This document shows, in pieces, positions 33,082-41,508 of a stretch of 64,000 nt of DNA. The DNA is from Cellulomonas humilata (GTDB taxonomy: Bacteria; Actinomycetota; Actinomycetes; Actinomycetales; Cellulomonadaceae): NCBI RefSeq assembly GCF_030814415.1, contig NZ_JAUSVB010000005.1, positions 62,001-126,000 on the forward strand, written 5' to 3'. The notes beneath the pieces are model-generated. The model worked only from the letters and a program-made list of their open reading frames with translations. It was not told the origin of the DNA and made no database searches. Within the stretch, counting starts at the first letter, position 1. Each line of letters begins with the position of its first letter. Made by a program: the position numbers and the translations under genes.

Positions 33082-33993
33082 GTGGGACACGACCACTCCC
33101 ACTCGACCGCGGCGCAGGCTCATCGCGGCCGGCTCCTCGCGGTGCTCGTCCTCACGCTCGTCGTGCTCGTGGTCGAGGTGGTCGGCGGGCTGGTGTCGGG
33201 GTCGTTCGCGCTGATCGCCGACGCCGGTCACATGCTCACGGACGCCGCCGGGGTCGGTCTGGCGCTCGGCGCCACCGCGCTCGCCGCCCGGCCCGCGACC
33301 GCGGCCCGCACGTTCGGCTGGCAGCGCGCGGAGATCCTCGCCGCCCTGGTGAACGGCCTGGTCATCGCCGCCGTCGGGATCGGCGTGATCATCGGCGGGA
33401 TCAGGCGGATCGCCACGCCCGGCGAGGTGGAGGCTGGGCTGATGCTCGCCGTGGCTGTCGTCGGGCTCACCGCCAACGCGGTCGGCCTCATGCTCCTGCG
33501 CCGCGGGCAGGAGGAGTCGCTGACCGTGCGGGGCGCCTACCTCGAGGTCCTCGGCGACCTGCTGGGCTCCGCGGCCGTCGTCGCGGCGGCGCTGGTCGTG
33601 ATGGCCACGGGGTACCTGCGTGCCGACGGCATCGCGTCCGTGCTGATCGGCCTGATGATCGTGCCGCGCGCCGTCGCGCTCCTGCGCGAGGTGGGGACGG
33701 TGCTCCTGGAGGCCACCCCGCGCGGTGTCGACCTGGACGCCATCCGTGCGCACATCTGCGGCGTCCCGGGGGTGCTCGGCGTGCACGACCTGCACGCGTG
33801 GACCATCACGTCCGGCGTCCCGGTGCTGTCCGCGCACGTCGAGGTGCCCGACGAGCTCCTGTCCCGGGGCGAGGCCGGTCGCGTGCTCGGCGACCTGCGG
33901 CACTGCCTCGCGGGTCACTTCGACGTCGACCACTGCACGTTCCAGCTGGAACCGCCGTCCACCACCGGCAGCGAGCACCACGCGCACGCGTGA
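33082..33993 (+). CDS. Cation diffusion facilitator (CDF) metal transporter
   Basis: 303 residues. His-rich start (GHDHSHS), six membrane spans, and a C-terminal cytoplasmic domain (residues about 215-300) with FDVDHCTFQLE. It exports Zn2+ or similar by proton antiport. The TM2 metal motif is intact (ADAGHMLTDA, HxxxD). The TM5 motif usually HxxxD reads LEVLGD, with Glu in place of His, so metal choice may differ from ZitB. GTG 33082, three bases after the metallopeptidase stop, so the two are co-transcribed. A second His cluster ends the protein (SEHHAHA). Confidence 0.92.
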   Translation: MGHDHSHSTAAQAHRGRLLAVLVLTLVVLVVEVVGGLVSGSFALIADAGHMLTDAAGVGLALGATALAARPATAARTFGWQRAEILAALVNGLVIAAVGIGVIIGGIRRIATPGEVEAGLMLAVAVVGLTANAVGLMLLRRGQEESLTVRGAYLEVLGDLLGSAAVVAAALVVMATGYLRADGIASVLIGLMIVPRAVALLREVGTVLLEATPRGVDLDAIRAHICGVPGVLGVHDLHAWTITSGVPVLSAHVEVPDELLSRGEAGRVLGDLRHCLAGHFDVDHCTFQLEPPSTTGSEHHAHA

Positions 33994-34017
33994 GGGACGG
34001 GCGCATAGGGTCGGCGC

Positions 34018-34929
34018 ATGGTTGCTGTGGGGATCGCGTTGCTGCCGCAGGAGCGGTGGGTGTCTGCTCGTCGCCGGTGGGAGCAGGTCGAGGAGTGGGG
34101 TTTCGACCACGCGTGGACGTACGACCACCTGGCATGGCGAACGCTCGTCGACGAGCCGTGGTTCGCGACAGTCCCGCTGCTGGCCGCCGCCGCCGCGGTC
34201 ACCGAGCGGATCGGGCTCGGCACGTGGGTGGCGTCGCCGAACTTCCGCCACCCGGTCCCGTTCGCCAAGGACGTCATGGGGCTCGACGACGTCAGCAACG
34301 GGCGGTTCCTGCTCGGGGTGGGCGCCGGCGGTGAGGGGTTCGACGCCTCCGTCCTGGGCGACCCGCCCACCCGCGGCGAGCGGACGCGCAGGTTCGAGGA
34401 GTTCGTCGGGCTGCTGGACCAGCTGCTGACCCAGCCCGTCACGTCGCACCAGGGCACGTTCTACCGGGCCGACGAGGCGCGCATGATCCCCGGCACCATC
34501 GCGCAGCCGCGCACCCCGTTCGTCGTCGCCGCCAACGGCCCGCGCACGATGGCGCTGGCCGCGCGGTACGGGCAGGGCTGGGCCACCTACGGGCCCGCCT
34601 ACGCGACCGAGGACGTGCCCGACGAGCCGAGCGCCGCGCAGGAGCAGTGGTGGACCGGGCTCGCGACGATGCTCGAGCAGGTCGACGCGATCGAGTCCGA
34701 GCACCGGCCCGCCGGAGCGCCCCCGCTGCGCCGGTACCTGAGCCTGGACGGCGCGCCGATCTTCTCGATGACCTCGCTCGCCGTGGTCACCGAGGGCATC
34801 GAGCGTGCGGCAGCCCTGGGGTTCACCGATGTGGTGGTCCACTGGCCGCGCGCCGAGGGCATCTACGCCGGCGACGAGTCGGTGCTGGAGGGCCTGGTGG
34901 ACCAGCTGCCCCGGCTGCAATTGCTATAG
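34018..34929 (+). CDS. LLM-class flavin-dependent oxidoreductase
   Basis: 303 residues of the luciferase-like monooxygenase TIM barrel. Typical stretches are WEQVEEWGFDHAWTYDHL, TERIGLGTWVASPNFRHPV, FAKDVMGLDDVSNGRFLLGVG and PFVVAANGPRTMALAARYG. The cofactor may be F420 or FMN; sequence does not decide. No dedicated partner gene is adjacent. ATG 34018, 24 bp after the CDF stop. Downstream are two copies of a 44-bp repeat and the convergent galE. Confidence 0.87.
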   Translation: MVAVGIALLPQERWVSARRRWEQVEEWGFDHAWTYDHLAWRTLVDEPWFATVPLLAAAAAVTERIGLGTWVASPNFRHPVPFAKDVMGLDDVSNGRFLLGVGAGGEGFDASVLGDPPTRGERTRRFEEFVGLLDQLLTQPVTSHQGTFYRADEARMIPGTIAQPRTPFVVAANGPRTMALAARYGQGWATYGPAYATEDVPDEPSAAQEQWWTGLATMLEQVDAIESEHRPAGAPPLRRYLSLDGAPIFSMTSLAVVTEGIERAAALGFTDVVVHWPRAEGIYAGDESVLEGLVDQLPRLQLL

Positions 34930-34949
34930 CCGCGCGCGCCCGGCTCCGT

Positions 34950-34993
34950 AGCGTCCGCAGATTCGGTCGCCCGGACGCTCGAATGCGCGGACG
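34950..34993. repeat. 44-bp intergenic repeat, copy 1
   Basis: Begins AGCGTCCGCAGATTCGGTCG. Matches copy 2 at 39 of 44 positions. Internal pairing: GCGTCC with GGACGC, and CGTCCGCA with TGCGCGGACG. Sits 20 bp after the LLM gene; may act as terminator. Confidence 0.8.
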
Positions 34994-35011
34994 TCGCGTC
35001 AGTGGACCTGG

Positions 35012-35055
35012 AGCGTCCGCAGATTCGGTCGTGGGGACGCTCGATTGTGCGGACG
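35012..35055. repeat. 44-bp intergenic repeat, copy 2
   Basis: Direct repeat of copy 1, 62 bp start-to-start, with the same first 20 bases and GGACGCTCGA core. Ends 26 bp before the galE stop. No third copy is seen in the window. Confidence 0.8.
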
Positions 35056-35081
35056 CTGCGCTGGGGTGAGGCTGCGAAGGG

Positions 35082-36041
35082 TCAGTGGGCCTGGCGGGCT
35101 TCCCAGGCGCTGGTGACCATGTCCAGCAGGGTGTGGCGCATCTGCCAGTCGAGGTCGCGGGCCGCCAGCTCGCCCGAGGCCACGATGCGGTCGGGGTCGC
35201 CCGGGCGGCGCGGTCCGGTCTCCGGCTCGAACGGCATGCCCGTGCCCTCGGCCATCGCGGTCATGATCTCGCGCACGGAGACGCCGGTCCCGGAGCCCAG
35301 GTTGTAGACCGGCTCCAGGGTGCGGCCGGCGGCGAGTGCCTGGGCTGCGGCGACGTGGGAGGCGGCGAGGTCCGCCACGTGGATGTAGTCGCGGACGCAG
35401 GTGCCGTCCGGCGTCGCGTAGTCGGAGCCGTTGATCCGGGGGGTGCGTCCCGCGACCAGGGCGTCCAGGACGAGCGGGAAGAGGTTGTGCGGGCTGGTGT
35501 CGTAGAGGTCGGGCGTGGCCGAGCCGACGACGTTGAAGTAGCGCAGGGACGTGTGCCGCAGCCCGACGGCCCGGCCCTGGTCGCGCAGCAGCCACTCGCC
35601 GATGAGCTTGGACTCGCCGTACGGGGACTCCGGGGTGGTCGCGGTGGTCTCGGTCACCAGGTCGACGTCCGGCGTGCCGTAGACGGCGGCCGAGGACGAG
35701 AACACGATCGCGTCGACGCCCTGGGAGGCCATCGCCTCGAGCAGGTGGGCGGTGCCGGTGACGTTCTGGTCGTAGGTGTGCAGCGGGCGGTCCACGGAGA
35801 CGCCCGCGTACTTGAACCCGGCGAGGTGCACCACGCCCACGACGCCGTGCTGGACCAGGGTGTCCGCCACGAGGTCGGTGTCGAGGATCGACCCCTCCAC
35901 CAGCGGGACGCCGTCGGGGACGAAGGCGCGGTGCCCGCTGGACAGGTCGTCCAGGACCACCGTCTCCAGCCCGACCTGCCCGAACGCCCGCACCACGTGC
36001 GACCCGATGTACCCAGCACCCCCGGTGACCAGCCATGTCAT
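35082..36041 (-). CDS. galE: UDP-glucose 4-epimerase
   Basis: 319 residues, extended SDR. N-terminal NAD motif TGGAGYIGSHVV; catalytic Ser in FSSSAAVYG and YxxxK in YGESK; C-terminal TGVSVREIM typical of GalE. It interconverts UDP-glucose and UDP-galactose for galactose use or wall glycans. Slightly short (usual about 330). ATG 36041. It is monocistronic, divergent from crtE across 218 bp. The neighbouring beta-galactosidase and aldose epimerase loci could feed it galactose, but they are not linked to it. Confidence 0.94.
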   Translation of the reverse strand: MTWLVTGGAGYIGSHVVRAFGQVGLETVVLDDLSSGHRAFVPDGVPLVEGSILDTDLVADTLVQHGVVGVVHLAGFKYAGVSVDRPLHTYDQNVTGTAHLLEAMASQGVDAIVFSSSAAVYGTPDVDLVTETTATTPESPYGESKLIGEWLLRDQGRAVGLRHTSLRYFNVVGSATPDLYDTSPHNLFPLVLDALVAGRTPRINGSDYATPDGTCVRDYIHVADLAASHVAAAQALAAGRTLEPVYNLGSGTGVSVREIMTAMAEGTGMPFEPETGPRRPGDPDRIVASGELAARDLDWQMRHTLLDMVTSAWEARQAH

Positions 36042-36176
36042 GGTGCCGAGCGTACCGACGACGGTCGGGGGCGGCTGACCGGTCCGGCGCTGGAGAAAGT
36101 CGGCGCCGGGTGCATCCGTCCAGGGCCTCCAGGCTGAAGGGTGCAGAACAGCCCCGTGCGGTGGCGGTCCCGGGAA

Positions 36177-36194
36177 TGCTCAGTATGCTGAGTA
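36177..36194. promoter_or_regulatory. Direct/inverted repeat before crtE
   Basis: TGCTCAGTA TGCTGAGTA: two 9-bp direct copies differing at one base, which also make the palindrome CTCAG-TATG-CTGAG. Lies 66 bp before the crtE ATG, in the likely promoter. A good candidate binding site for a crt regulator. Confidence 0.45.
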
Positions 36195-36259
36195 TTTCTC
36201 GCGGGCACCGGACGGGTGAGGCGGACAGGTCGGTTTCAGCAGCACGGACGGGAGAGCGC

Positions 36260-37402
36260 ATGCACGTCGAGTCGGCGCTGCGTCGGCAGTCGGTGGAGTC
36301 CCAGGTCGCGCAGACCGACGCGCACGCCGAGGTTGCCGAGCGCGCGGACCTGGCGGAGTCGGTCGAGAGCACCATGGCCGTGACGACGTCCGTGCTGCGG
36401 GACTTCCTCGACGCGCGCGTCCGAGCGGCCGCAGCGCGGTCCGACGTCGCCGAGCGGCTCTGGGCCGACCTCGCGGACGGCGTCGGGGGCAAGCTCATGC
36501 GCCCACGGCTGGCCGTGTCCGCCTACCTCGGGCTGGGCGGGCAGGACGCGTCGACGATCGCCCCCGTGGCAGCCGCGATCGAGGTCCTGCACGCCGCGAT
36601 GCTCGTGCACGACGACCTGCTCGACCACGACGAGGTCCGCCGCGGCCGACCCAACGTCGCGGGAGCCGCACGCGACCGTCTGGCCGGCCGAGGCCTCCCC
36701 GAGCGGACCGTGTCCGACCAGGTGCTCGCCGCCGGTCTGCTGGCCGGCGACCTGGCCATCGCCTCGGCGTTCGCCCTGGTCGCGGGCGCGCCGGGCGATC
36801 GCGACGCCCTCCTGCGGGTGGTCGGGCTCCTCGCCGAGGGCATCGAGACCACCGTCGTCGGCGAGCTGCTCGACGTGACCGGTGCCCTGTCCTCGCCGCG
36901 CGACGTCGACGCGCTCGCGGTCGCGGAGCTGAAGACCGCCGCGTACTCGGGCAGCCTCCCGCTGGTGGTCGGTGCGGTCCTCGCGGGGGCGGACGATGCG
37001 CAGGTGGATCGGCTCGGCGCCGTCGGGTCCGCCCTGGGGGTCGCGTTCCAGCTCGCCGACGACGACCTGGGGGTGTTCGGCGACCCCGCGGTGACGGGCA
37101 AGTCCGTGCTGTCCGACCTGCGCGAGGGCAAGCGCACCGAGCTGCTGCGCCGGGCCTACGCGATGGCCGACGAGGCCGGGTGCGCGGTGCTCGACGCGCA
37201 CGTCGGCCGGGCGGACCTGGACGACACGGGAGCCGCCGCCGTGCGCGACGTCCTGGTGTCGAGCGGTGCGCTGGAAGCGGTGCGGGAGCTGACCCGGGCC
37301 ACCGGGCGCCGCGCGCGGGAGCTGGCGGTGGACGGGGTGCCGGAGCCGTTGGGAGGCTACCTTGTGGGCGTCGTCGACGATCTTGTCGGACGAGGTCACT
37401 GA
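36260..37402 (+). CDS. crtE: Geranylgeranyl diphosphate synthase (CrtE/IdsA type)
   Basis: 380 residues from ATG 36260, chosen for GGGAGAG five bases upstream. The first aspartate-rich motif is in VHDDLLDHDEVRRG (DDxxD) and the second in FQLADDDLGVFG. GKLMRPRL is the family's basic start of domain. It builds GGPP (C20) from IPP and DMAPP/FPP for carotenoids. The N-terminal 40 or so residues before the domain are acidic and poorly conserved. First gene of the operon crtE-crtB-crtI-crtYe-crtYf-crtEb. crtB begins 16 bp after its stop. Confidence 0.93.
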   Translation: MHVESALRRQSVESQVAQTDAHAEVAERADLAESVESTMAVTTSVLRDFLDARVRAAAARSDVAERLWADLADGVGGKLMRPRLAVSAYLGLGGQDASTIAPVAAAIEVLHAAMLVHDDLLDHDEVRRGRPNVAGAARDRLAGRGLPERTVSDQVLAAGLLAGDLAIASAFALVAGAPGDRDALLRVVGLLAEGIETTVVGELLDVTGALSSPRDVDALAVAELKTAAYSGSLPLVVGAVLAGADDAQVDRLGAVGSALGVAFQLADDDLGVFGDPAVTGKSVLSDLREGKRTELLRRAYAMADEAGCAVLDAHVGRADLDDTGAAAVRDVLVSSGALEAVRELTRATGRRARELAVDGVPEPLGGYLVGVVDDLVGRGH

Positions 37403-37418
37403 GGTGCTGGGAGAGTCG

Positions 37419-38318
37419 ATGTCGGACCTGCGAACAGCCCGCGACCGGGCGCTCCGGCTGTACGACGCCACGGCAGCGCGCACGAGCGCCGGCGTGCTCG
37501 CCGCCTACTCCACCTCGTTCGGCCTGGGCACGCGCCTGCTCGGGAGGCGGGCGCAGGAGGACATCCGCGCGGTGTACGCGCTGGTGCGGCTGGCCGACGA
37601 GGTGGTCGACACCTACCGCGGCGACGACGCGGGCGCCGAGCTGGACGAGCTCGAGGAGCAGACCGCGCGTGCGCTGCGGACGGGCTACTCGACGAACCTG
37701 GTGGTGCACGCGTTCGCCCGGACCGCGCGACGCGTCGGGATCACCGCGGCGGAGACCGTGCCGTTCTTCGCGTCCATGCGGTCGGACCTCACCGTGCGCG
37801 AGCACGACCGTGCGAGCTACGAGGCCTACGTCTACGGGTCGGCCGAGGTGGTGGGCCTGATGTGCGTGCGCGCGTTCCTCAACGAGGACCGCCGGCCCGG
37901 TGAGCCCGTGCGGGAGCCCGACCAGGCCCAGGTGACCGGCGCTCGGGCGCTCGGCGCGGCGTTCCAGAAGATCAACTTCCTGCGCGACCTCGGCGCCGAC
38001 ACCGAGGAGCTGGGCCGCACCTACTTCCCGGGCACCACCCCGGGACACCTCGACGACGCGCAGCTGAGCGCGATCCTGCGGGAGATCACCGACGACGTGG
38101 AGGCGGCACGGGCGGCGGTGCCGAGCCTCCCCCGGCGGGCGCGCTACGCGGTCGGCGCCACCCTCGCGCTCTACCAGCGGCTGCTCGACGAGATCGCGTC
38201 GCGGCCGCCGGAGGACCTCCTGGTGGGCCGGGTCCGGCTGCCGACGCCGGTCAAGCTGCTGGTCGTCGGCGAGTCCGTGCTCGCGGAGGCGCGGGCGGGC
38301 CGGGCCGCAGACGCATGA
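37419..38318 (+). CDS. crtB: Phytoene synthase
   Basis: 299 residues. Substrate Mg2+ motifs ADEVVDTYR (DxxxD) and INFLRDLGAD are intact. Family residues AYSTSFGLGTRLLG and VYALVRLADEVVD start the domain. It condenses two GGPP to phytoene. ATG 37419 follows GGGAGAG at five bases. The TGA overlaps the crtI ATG, so both are coupled. Lies between crtE and crtI as in C50-carotenoid operons of Corynebacterium and Micrococcus. Confidence 0.95.
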   Translation: MSDLRTARDRALRLYDATAARTSAGVLAAYSTSFGLGTRLLGRRAQEDIRAVYALVRLADEVVDTYRGDDAGAELDELEEQTARALRTGYSTNLVVHAFARTARRVGITAAETVPFFASMRSDLTVREHDRASYEAYVYGSAEVVGLMCVRAFLNEDRRPGEPVREPDQAQVTGARALGAAFQKINFLRDLGADTEELGRTYFPGTTPGHLDDAQLSAILREITDDVEAARAAVPSLPRRARYAVGATLALYQRLLDEIASRPPEDLLVGRVRLPTPVKLLVVGESVLAEARAGRAADA

Positions 38319-39961
38319 CCGCTGGACGCGTCGTCGTCATCGGTGGGGGCATCGCGGGGCTGACCACCGCCGCCCTGCTGGCCCGCGGGGGTGCGCTGGT
38401 GACCCTGCTCGAGCGGCACGACCAGCTCGGTGGGCGGGCCGGGACGCTGTCGGTCGACGGGTTCCGGTTCGACACCGGGCCGTCCTGGTACTTCATGCCG
38501 GAGGTGTTCGAGCACGCGTTCGCGCTGCTGGGCGAGCGGATCGAGGACCACGTCGAGCTCGAGCGGCTGGACCCCGCGTACCGGCTGTTCCCGGAGCCGG
38601 TCGACGGCGGGCTGTCGGAGCCGTTCGACGTGGTCGGCGACGCCGAGACCAACTGGGCGACGTTCGAGGCGCGCGAGCCCGGGGCGGGGGAGGCGATCCG
38701 CCGGTACACGCAGGACTCCACGCAGGCGTACCGGACGGCTCTCGACTCGTTCCTCTACACGACGTTCGCGCGGCCGGACCGGCTGCTGTCCCTGGACGTC
38801 GCCAAGCAGTCGGGCACGCTCGCCGGGCTGCTGACGGGGACGCTCGCCGACAAGGTGGCGGCGACGGTGACCGACCCGGTGCTCCGGCAGGTGCTCGGCT
38901 ACCACGCGGTGTTCCTCGGGTCCTCGCCGTACCGGGTCCCTGCGCTGTACTCGCTCATGAGCCACCTGGACCTCGTCGACGGCGTACGTTTCCCCCGCGG
39001 CGGGATGTACACGGTCATCGAGGCGCTCGAGCGGATCGCCCGCAAGGAGGGGGTCGACGTCCGCACGGGGGTCGACGTGACCGCGATCGAGGTCGACGAC
39101 GCCGGCCCGTCCTTCCGGCATCCGCGCAGGTCAGGCAAGGCCCGAGGGGTCCGGCTGGCCGACGGGACGTTCGTCCGGGCGGACGTCGTGGTGTCCGCGG
39201 CAGACCGTCACCACACGGAGACCGCGCTGCTGGGGACCCACCGCGAGCTGCCCGAGGCGTGGTGGGAGGACCGCGGGCCGGGGATCTCCGCGCTGCTGAT
39301 CATGGCCGGGGTGCGCGGTGAGCTGCCCGAGCTGGCGCACCACTCGCTGTTCTTCACGCGCGACTGGCCGGGCAACTTCGAGGACATCCTGGGGTCGGGC
39401 AGGTCGACCCCGGCGGACGGTCTGCGGGTGCCCGACGCGGCGTCGATGTATGTGTCGCGGACGTCCGCGAGCGACCCGACCGCCGCGCCACCCGGGCACG
39501 AGAACCTGTTCGTGCTCGTCCCGTTCCCCGCGGACCCGTCACTGGGTGCGGGGGACCGGGACACCGTCGAGCGGCACGCCGACCGGTACCTCGACCAGGT
39601 CGGTGCCTGGGCGGGCATCCCGGGGCTGCGCGACCGCGTGGTGACCCGACGGGTCATCGCTCCCGCCGACTTCGCCCGCGACTTCTCCGCCTGGCGCGGC
39701 AGCGCGCTGGGGATGGAGCACACCCTGCGGCAGAGCGCGATGTTCCGGCCGGGCGACGCGTCGGCGCGCGTCCCGAACGTGCTGCACGTCGGAGGTGGCA
39801 CGATCCCGGGTGTGGGACTGCCGATGTGCCTGATCAGCGCCGAGCTCGTGGTCAAGCGGATGCTCGGGGAGACGTCGTCGCGACCCCTGCCCGCCCCGCT
39901 GCGACCGGGGTTCCTCGCGTCGTCCCGGCCCCGCGGGGTGTGGAGCGAGTCGGTCGGATGA
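38315..39961 (+). CDS. crtI: Phytoene desaturase
   Basis: 548 residues. N-terminal FAD motif VVVIGGGIAGLTTAALLARG then LERHDQLGGRAG; C-terminal carotenoid-dehydrogenase signature HVGGGTIPGVGLPMCLISAE. FDTGPSWYFMPEVFE follows the FAD region. It desaturates phytoene stepwise to lycopene. It starts inside crtB's stop (ATGA) and ends overlapping crtYe (ATGA). Length is normal for CrtI. Membrane-associated, no signal peptide. Confidence 0.96.
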   Translation: MTAGRVVVIGGGIAGLTTAALLARGGALVTLLERHDQLGGRAGTLSVDGFRFDTGPSWYFMPEVFEHAFALLGERIEDHVELERLDPAYRLFPEPVDGGLSEPFDVVGDAETNWATFEAREPGAGEAIRRYTQDSTQAYRTALDSFLYTTFARPDRLLSLDVAKQSGTLAGLLTGTLADKVAATVTDPVLRQVLGYHAVFLGSSPYRVPALYSLMSHLDLVDGVRFPRGGMYTVIEALERIARKEGVDVRTGVDVTAIEVDDAGPSFRHPRRSGKARGVRLADGTFVRADVVVSAADRHHTETALLGTHRELPEAWWEDRGPGISALLIMAGVRGELPELAHHSLFFTRDWPGNFEDILGSGRSTPADGLRVPDAASMYVSRTSASDPTAAPPGHENLFVLVPFPADPSLGAGDRDTVERHADRYLDQVGAWAGIPGLRDRVVTRRVIAPADFARDFSAWRGSALGMEHTLRQSAMFRPGDASARVPNVLHVGGGTIPGVGLPMCLISAELVVKRMLGETSSRPLPAPLRPGFLASSRPRGVWSESVG

Positions 39962-40311
39962 GGTTCATGTACCTCGGCGCCCTGCTGCTCTCGCTGGGCG
40001 GCCTCGCCCTGCTGGACCGCCGCTTCCGACTCGCGTTCTGGTCCGACCCCCGCCGGGCCGCCCTGACCGTAGGCATCGGCGTGGTCGGCTTCCTGCTGTG
40101 GGACGGGATTGGGCTGGTGCTCGGCATCTTCGCGCGCGGCGACTCGCCCCACATGACGGGCCTGCTGCTGGCACCCGAGCTGCCGGTCGAGGAGGCGTTC
40201 TTCCTGGCGCTCCTCTGCTACACCGCGCTGCTGGCGTGGCGGTGGTTCGACCAGAGCGCCTTGCAGCGCGAGGCGGGTCGCCGGGCCCTCGACGACGGGG
40301 GGACACGATGA
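39958..40311 (+). CDS. crtYe: C50 carotenoid cyclase subunit CrtYe
   Basis: 117 residues, three membrane spans: MRFMYLGALLLSLGGLALL, AALTVGIGVVGFLLWDGIGL and the LPVEEAFFLALLCYTALLAW region. The PVEE motif and WDGIG are typical of the small heterodimeric lycopene cyclase subunits (lycopene cyclase domain). With CrtYf it cyclises the C50 chain ends, as in decaprenoxanthin or sarcinaxanthin synthesis. ATG 39958 overlaps the crtI stop; the TGA overlaps the crtYf ATG. Sub-type (epsilon or gamma ring) cannot be told from sequence. Confidence 0.88.
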   Translation: MRFMYLGALLLSLGGLALLDRRFRLAFWSDPRRAALTVGIGVVGFLLWDGIGLVLGIFARGDSPHMTGLLLAPELPVEEAFFLALLCYTALLAWRWFDQSALQREAGRRALDDGGTR

Positions 40312-40625
40312 CGAACATCGTGCTCAACGTGATCGTGCTCGCCGTGCTCGCAGCTGTCTCCTGGCGGGTCCTGCGGGGGATGCGCGGGATGCCCCTGGTG
40401 TGGACCGTGCTGCACCTGTGCGTGCTCACCGCCGTCTTCGACACGATCATGATCGACGTCGGTCTCTACGTGTTCGACCCCGACAAGATCCTCGGCCGGT
40501 ACATCTGGGGCGCACCCCTGGAGGACTTCGCGTACGCCATCGCCGCGAGCATCGGCATTCCGGTGCTCTGGGTGGCGCTGGGTCGGCGGGAGAGCCGGCG
40601 GACGACCCGGCAGGACCGCGCGTGA
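40308..40625 (+). CDS. crtYf: C50 carotenoid cyclase subunit CrtYf
   Basis: 105 residues with three predicted spans (IVLNVIVLAVLAAVSWRVL, VWTVLHLCVLTAVFDTIMID, FAYAIAASIGIPVLWVALG). PLEDF and GRYIWGAPLEDFAYAI match the second cyclase subunit family. It partners CrtYe. Start ATG 40308 overlaps crtYe and the stop overlaps the GTG of crtEb. Separate Ye/Yf genes are usual in actinobacterial C50 clusters. Confidence 0.88.
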   Translation: MTNIVLNVIVLAVLAAVSWRVLRGMRGMPLVWTVLHLCVLTAVFDTIMIDVGLYVFDPDKILGRYIWGAPLEDFAYAIAASIGIPVLWVALGRRESRRTTRQDRA

Positions 40626-41494
40626 GAGAGGTCCTCGCCGCCTCTCGGCCGTTCTCCTGGATCAACACCGCGTACCCGTTCGCGGCCGGCTACCTGCTGG
40701 CGACCGGCGGCCGGGTCGATGCGACGTTCGTCGTCGGCACCCTGTTCTTCCTCGGCCCGTACAACCTCCTGATGTACGGGATCAACGACGTGTTCGACTA
40801 CGCCTCGGACCTGCGCAACCCGCGCAAGGGCGGGATCGAGGGCGGCCTCGTGGAGCCCGCCCGGGCCCGCGAGGTGCACCGCCGGATCCTGTGGGCCTGC
40901 CTGGTCACGACGGTGCCGTTCGTCGTCTACCTGCTGCTGGTCGGCGACGCCGCCGCGAACGCGACCCTGGCCCTCGTCCTGTTCCTCGTCGTCGCGTACT
41001 CGGCTCCCGTGCTCCGCTTCAAGGAACGTCCGGTGCTTGACTCGCTCACGTCCGCCATGCACTTCGTCGGCCCGCTGCTGTACGCGCTGGTGCTGGTGGG
41101 CGCGGACCTGAGCGCCTCGACGACGTGGCCCGTGCTGGTCGCGTTCGTGCTCTGGGGGATGGCGTCGCACGCGTTCGGGGCCGTGCAGGACGTCCGGGCG
41201 GACCGTGAGGGCGGGATCGCGTCCGTGGCGACCGCGCTCGGCGCCCACCCGACCGTCGTCGCGTCGACCGTGCTCTACGTGCTGGCGGCCGCGGTGCTCC
41301 TCGTCGTGCCCTGGCCCGGCACGCTCGCGGCCGTGCTGCCGATCCCGTACGCGATCAGCACGGCTCAGTTCTGGTCCGTGCGCGACGACGACTGCGAGCG
41401 CGCCAACATCGGCTGGCGCCGGTTCCTGTGGCTGAACCTGGTCACCGGGTTCCTGGTCACGATGCTGCTGATCGTGATCTCCCGCACGGGCTGA
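40622..41494 (+). CDS. crtEb: Lycopene elongase / prenyltransferase CrtEb
   Basis: 290 residues, UbiA superfamily with about eight spans. First Asp motif NDVFDYASD (NDxxDxxxD), second in VQDVRADREGG. It adds C5 units to both ends of lycopene to give C50 flavuxanthin-type precursors, which CrtYe/Yf then cyclise. GTG 40622 overlaps the crtYf stop. It is the last crt gene. Its stop lies inside a 24-bp perfect palindrome shared with the convergent GH42 gene. Yellow pigmentation of the host would follow. Confidence 0.9.
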   Translation: MREVLAASRPFSWINTAYPFAAGYLLATGGRVDATFVVGTLFFLGPYNLLMYGINDVFDYASDLRNPRKGGIEGGLVEPARAREVHRRILWACLVTTVPFVVYLLLVGDAAANATLALVLFLVVAYSAPVLRFKERPVLDSLTSAMHFVGPLLYALVLVGADLSASTTWPVLVAFVLWGMASHAFGAVQDVRADREGGIASVATALGAHPTVVASTVLYVLAAAVLLVVPWPGTLAAVLPIPYAISTAQFWSVRDDDCERANIGWRRFLWLNLVTGFLVTMLLIVISRTG

Positions 41495-41508
41495 CCGCGG
41501 TCAGCCCG
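41485..41508. terminator. 24-bp perfect palindrome shared by two convergent genes
   Basis: ACGGGCTGACCG joined to its exact complement. It holds the crtEb stop (41492-41494) and the GH42 stop (41501-41503), so both open frames end inside one bidirectional terminator. Confidence 0.75.

Noticed and set aside
34950..35055. CRISPR array
   Set aside because: Only two copies, 18-base interval, no cas genes, and the unit itself folds like a terminator.
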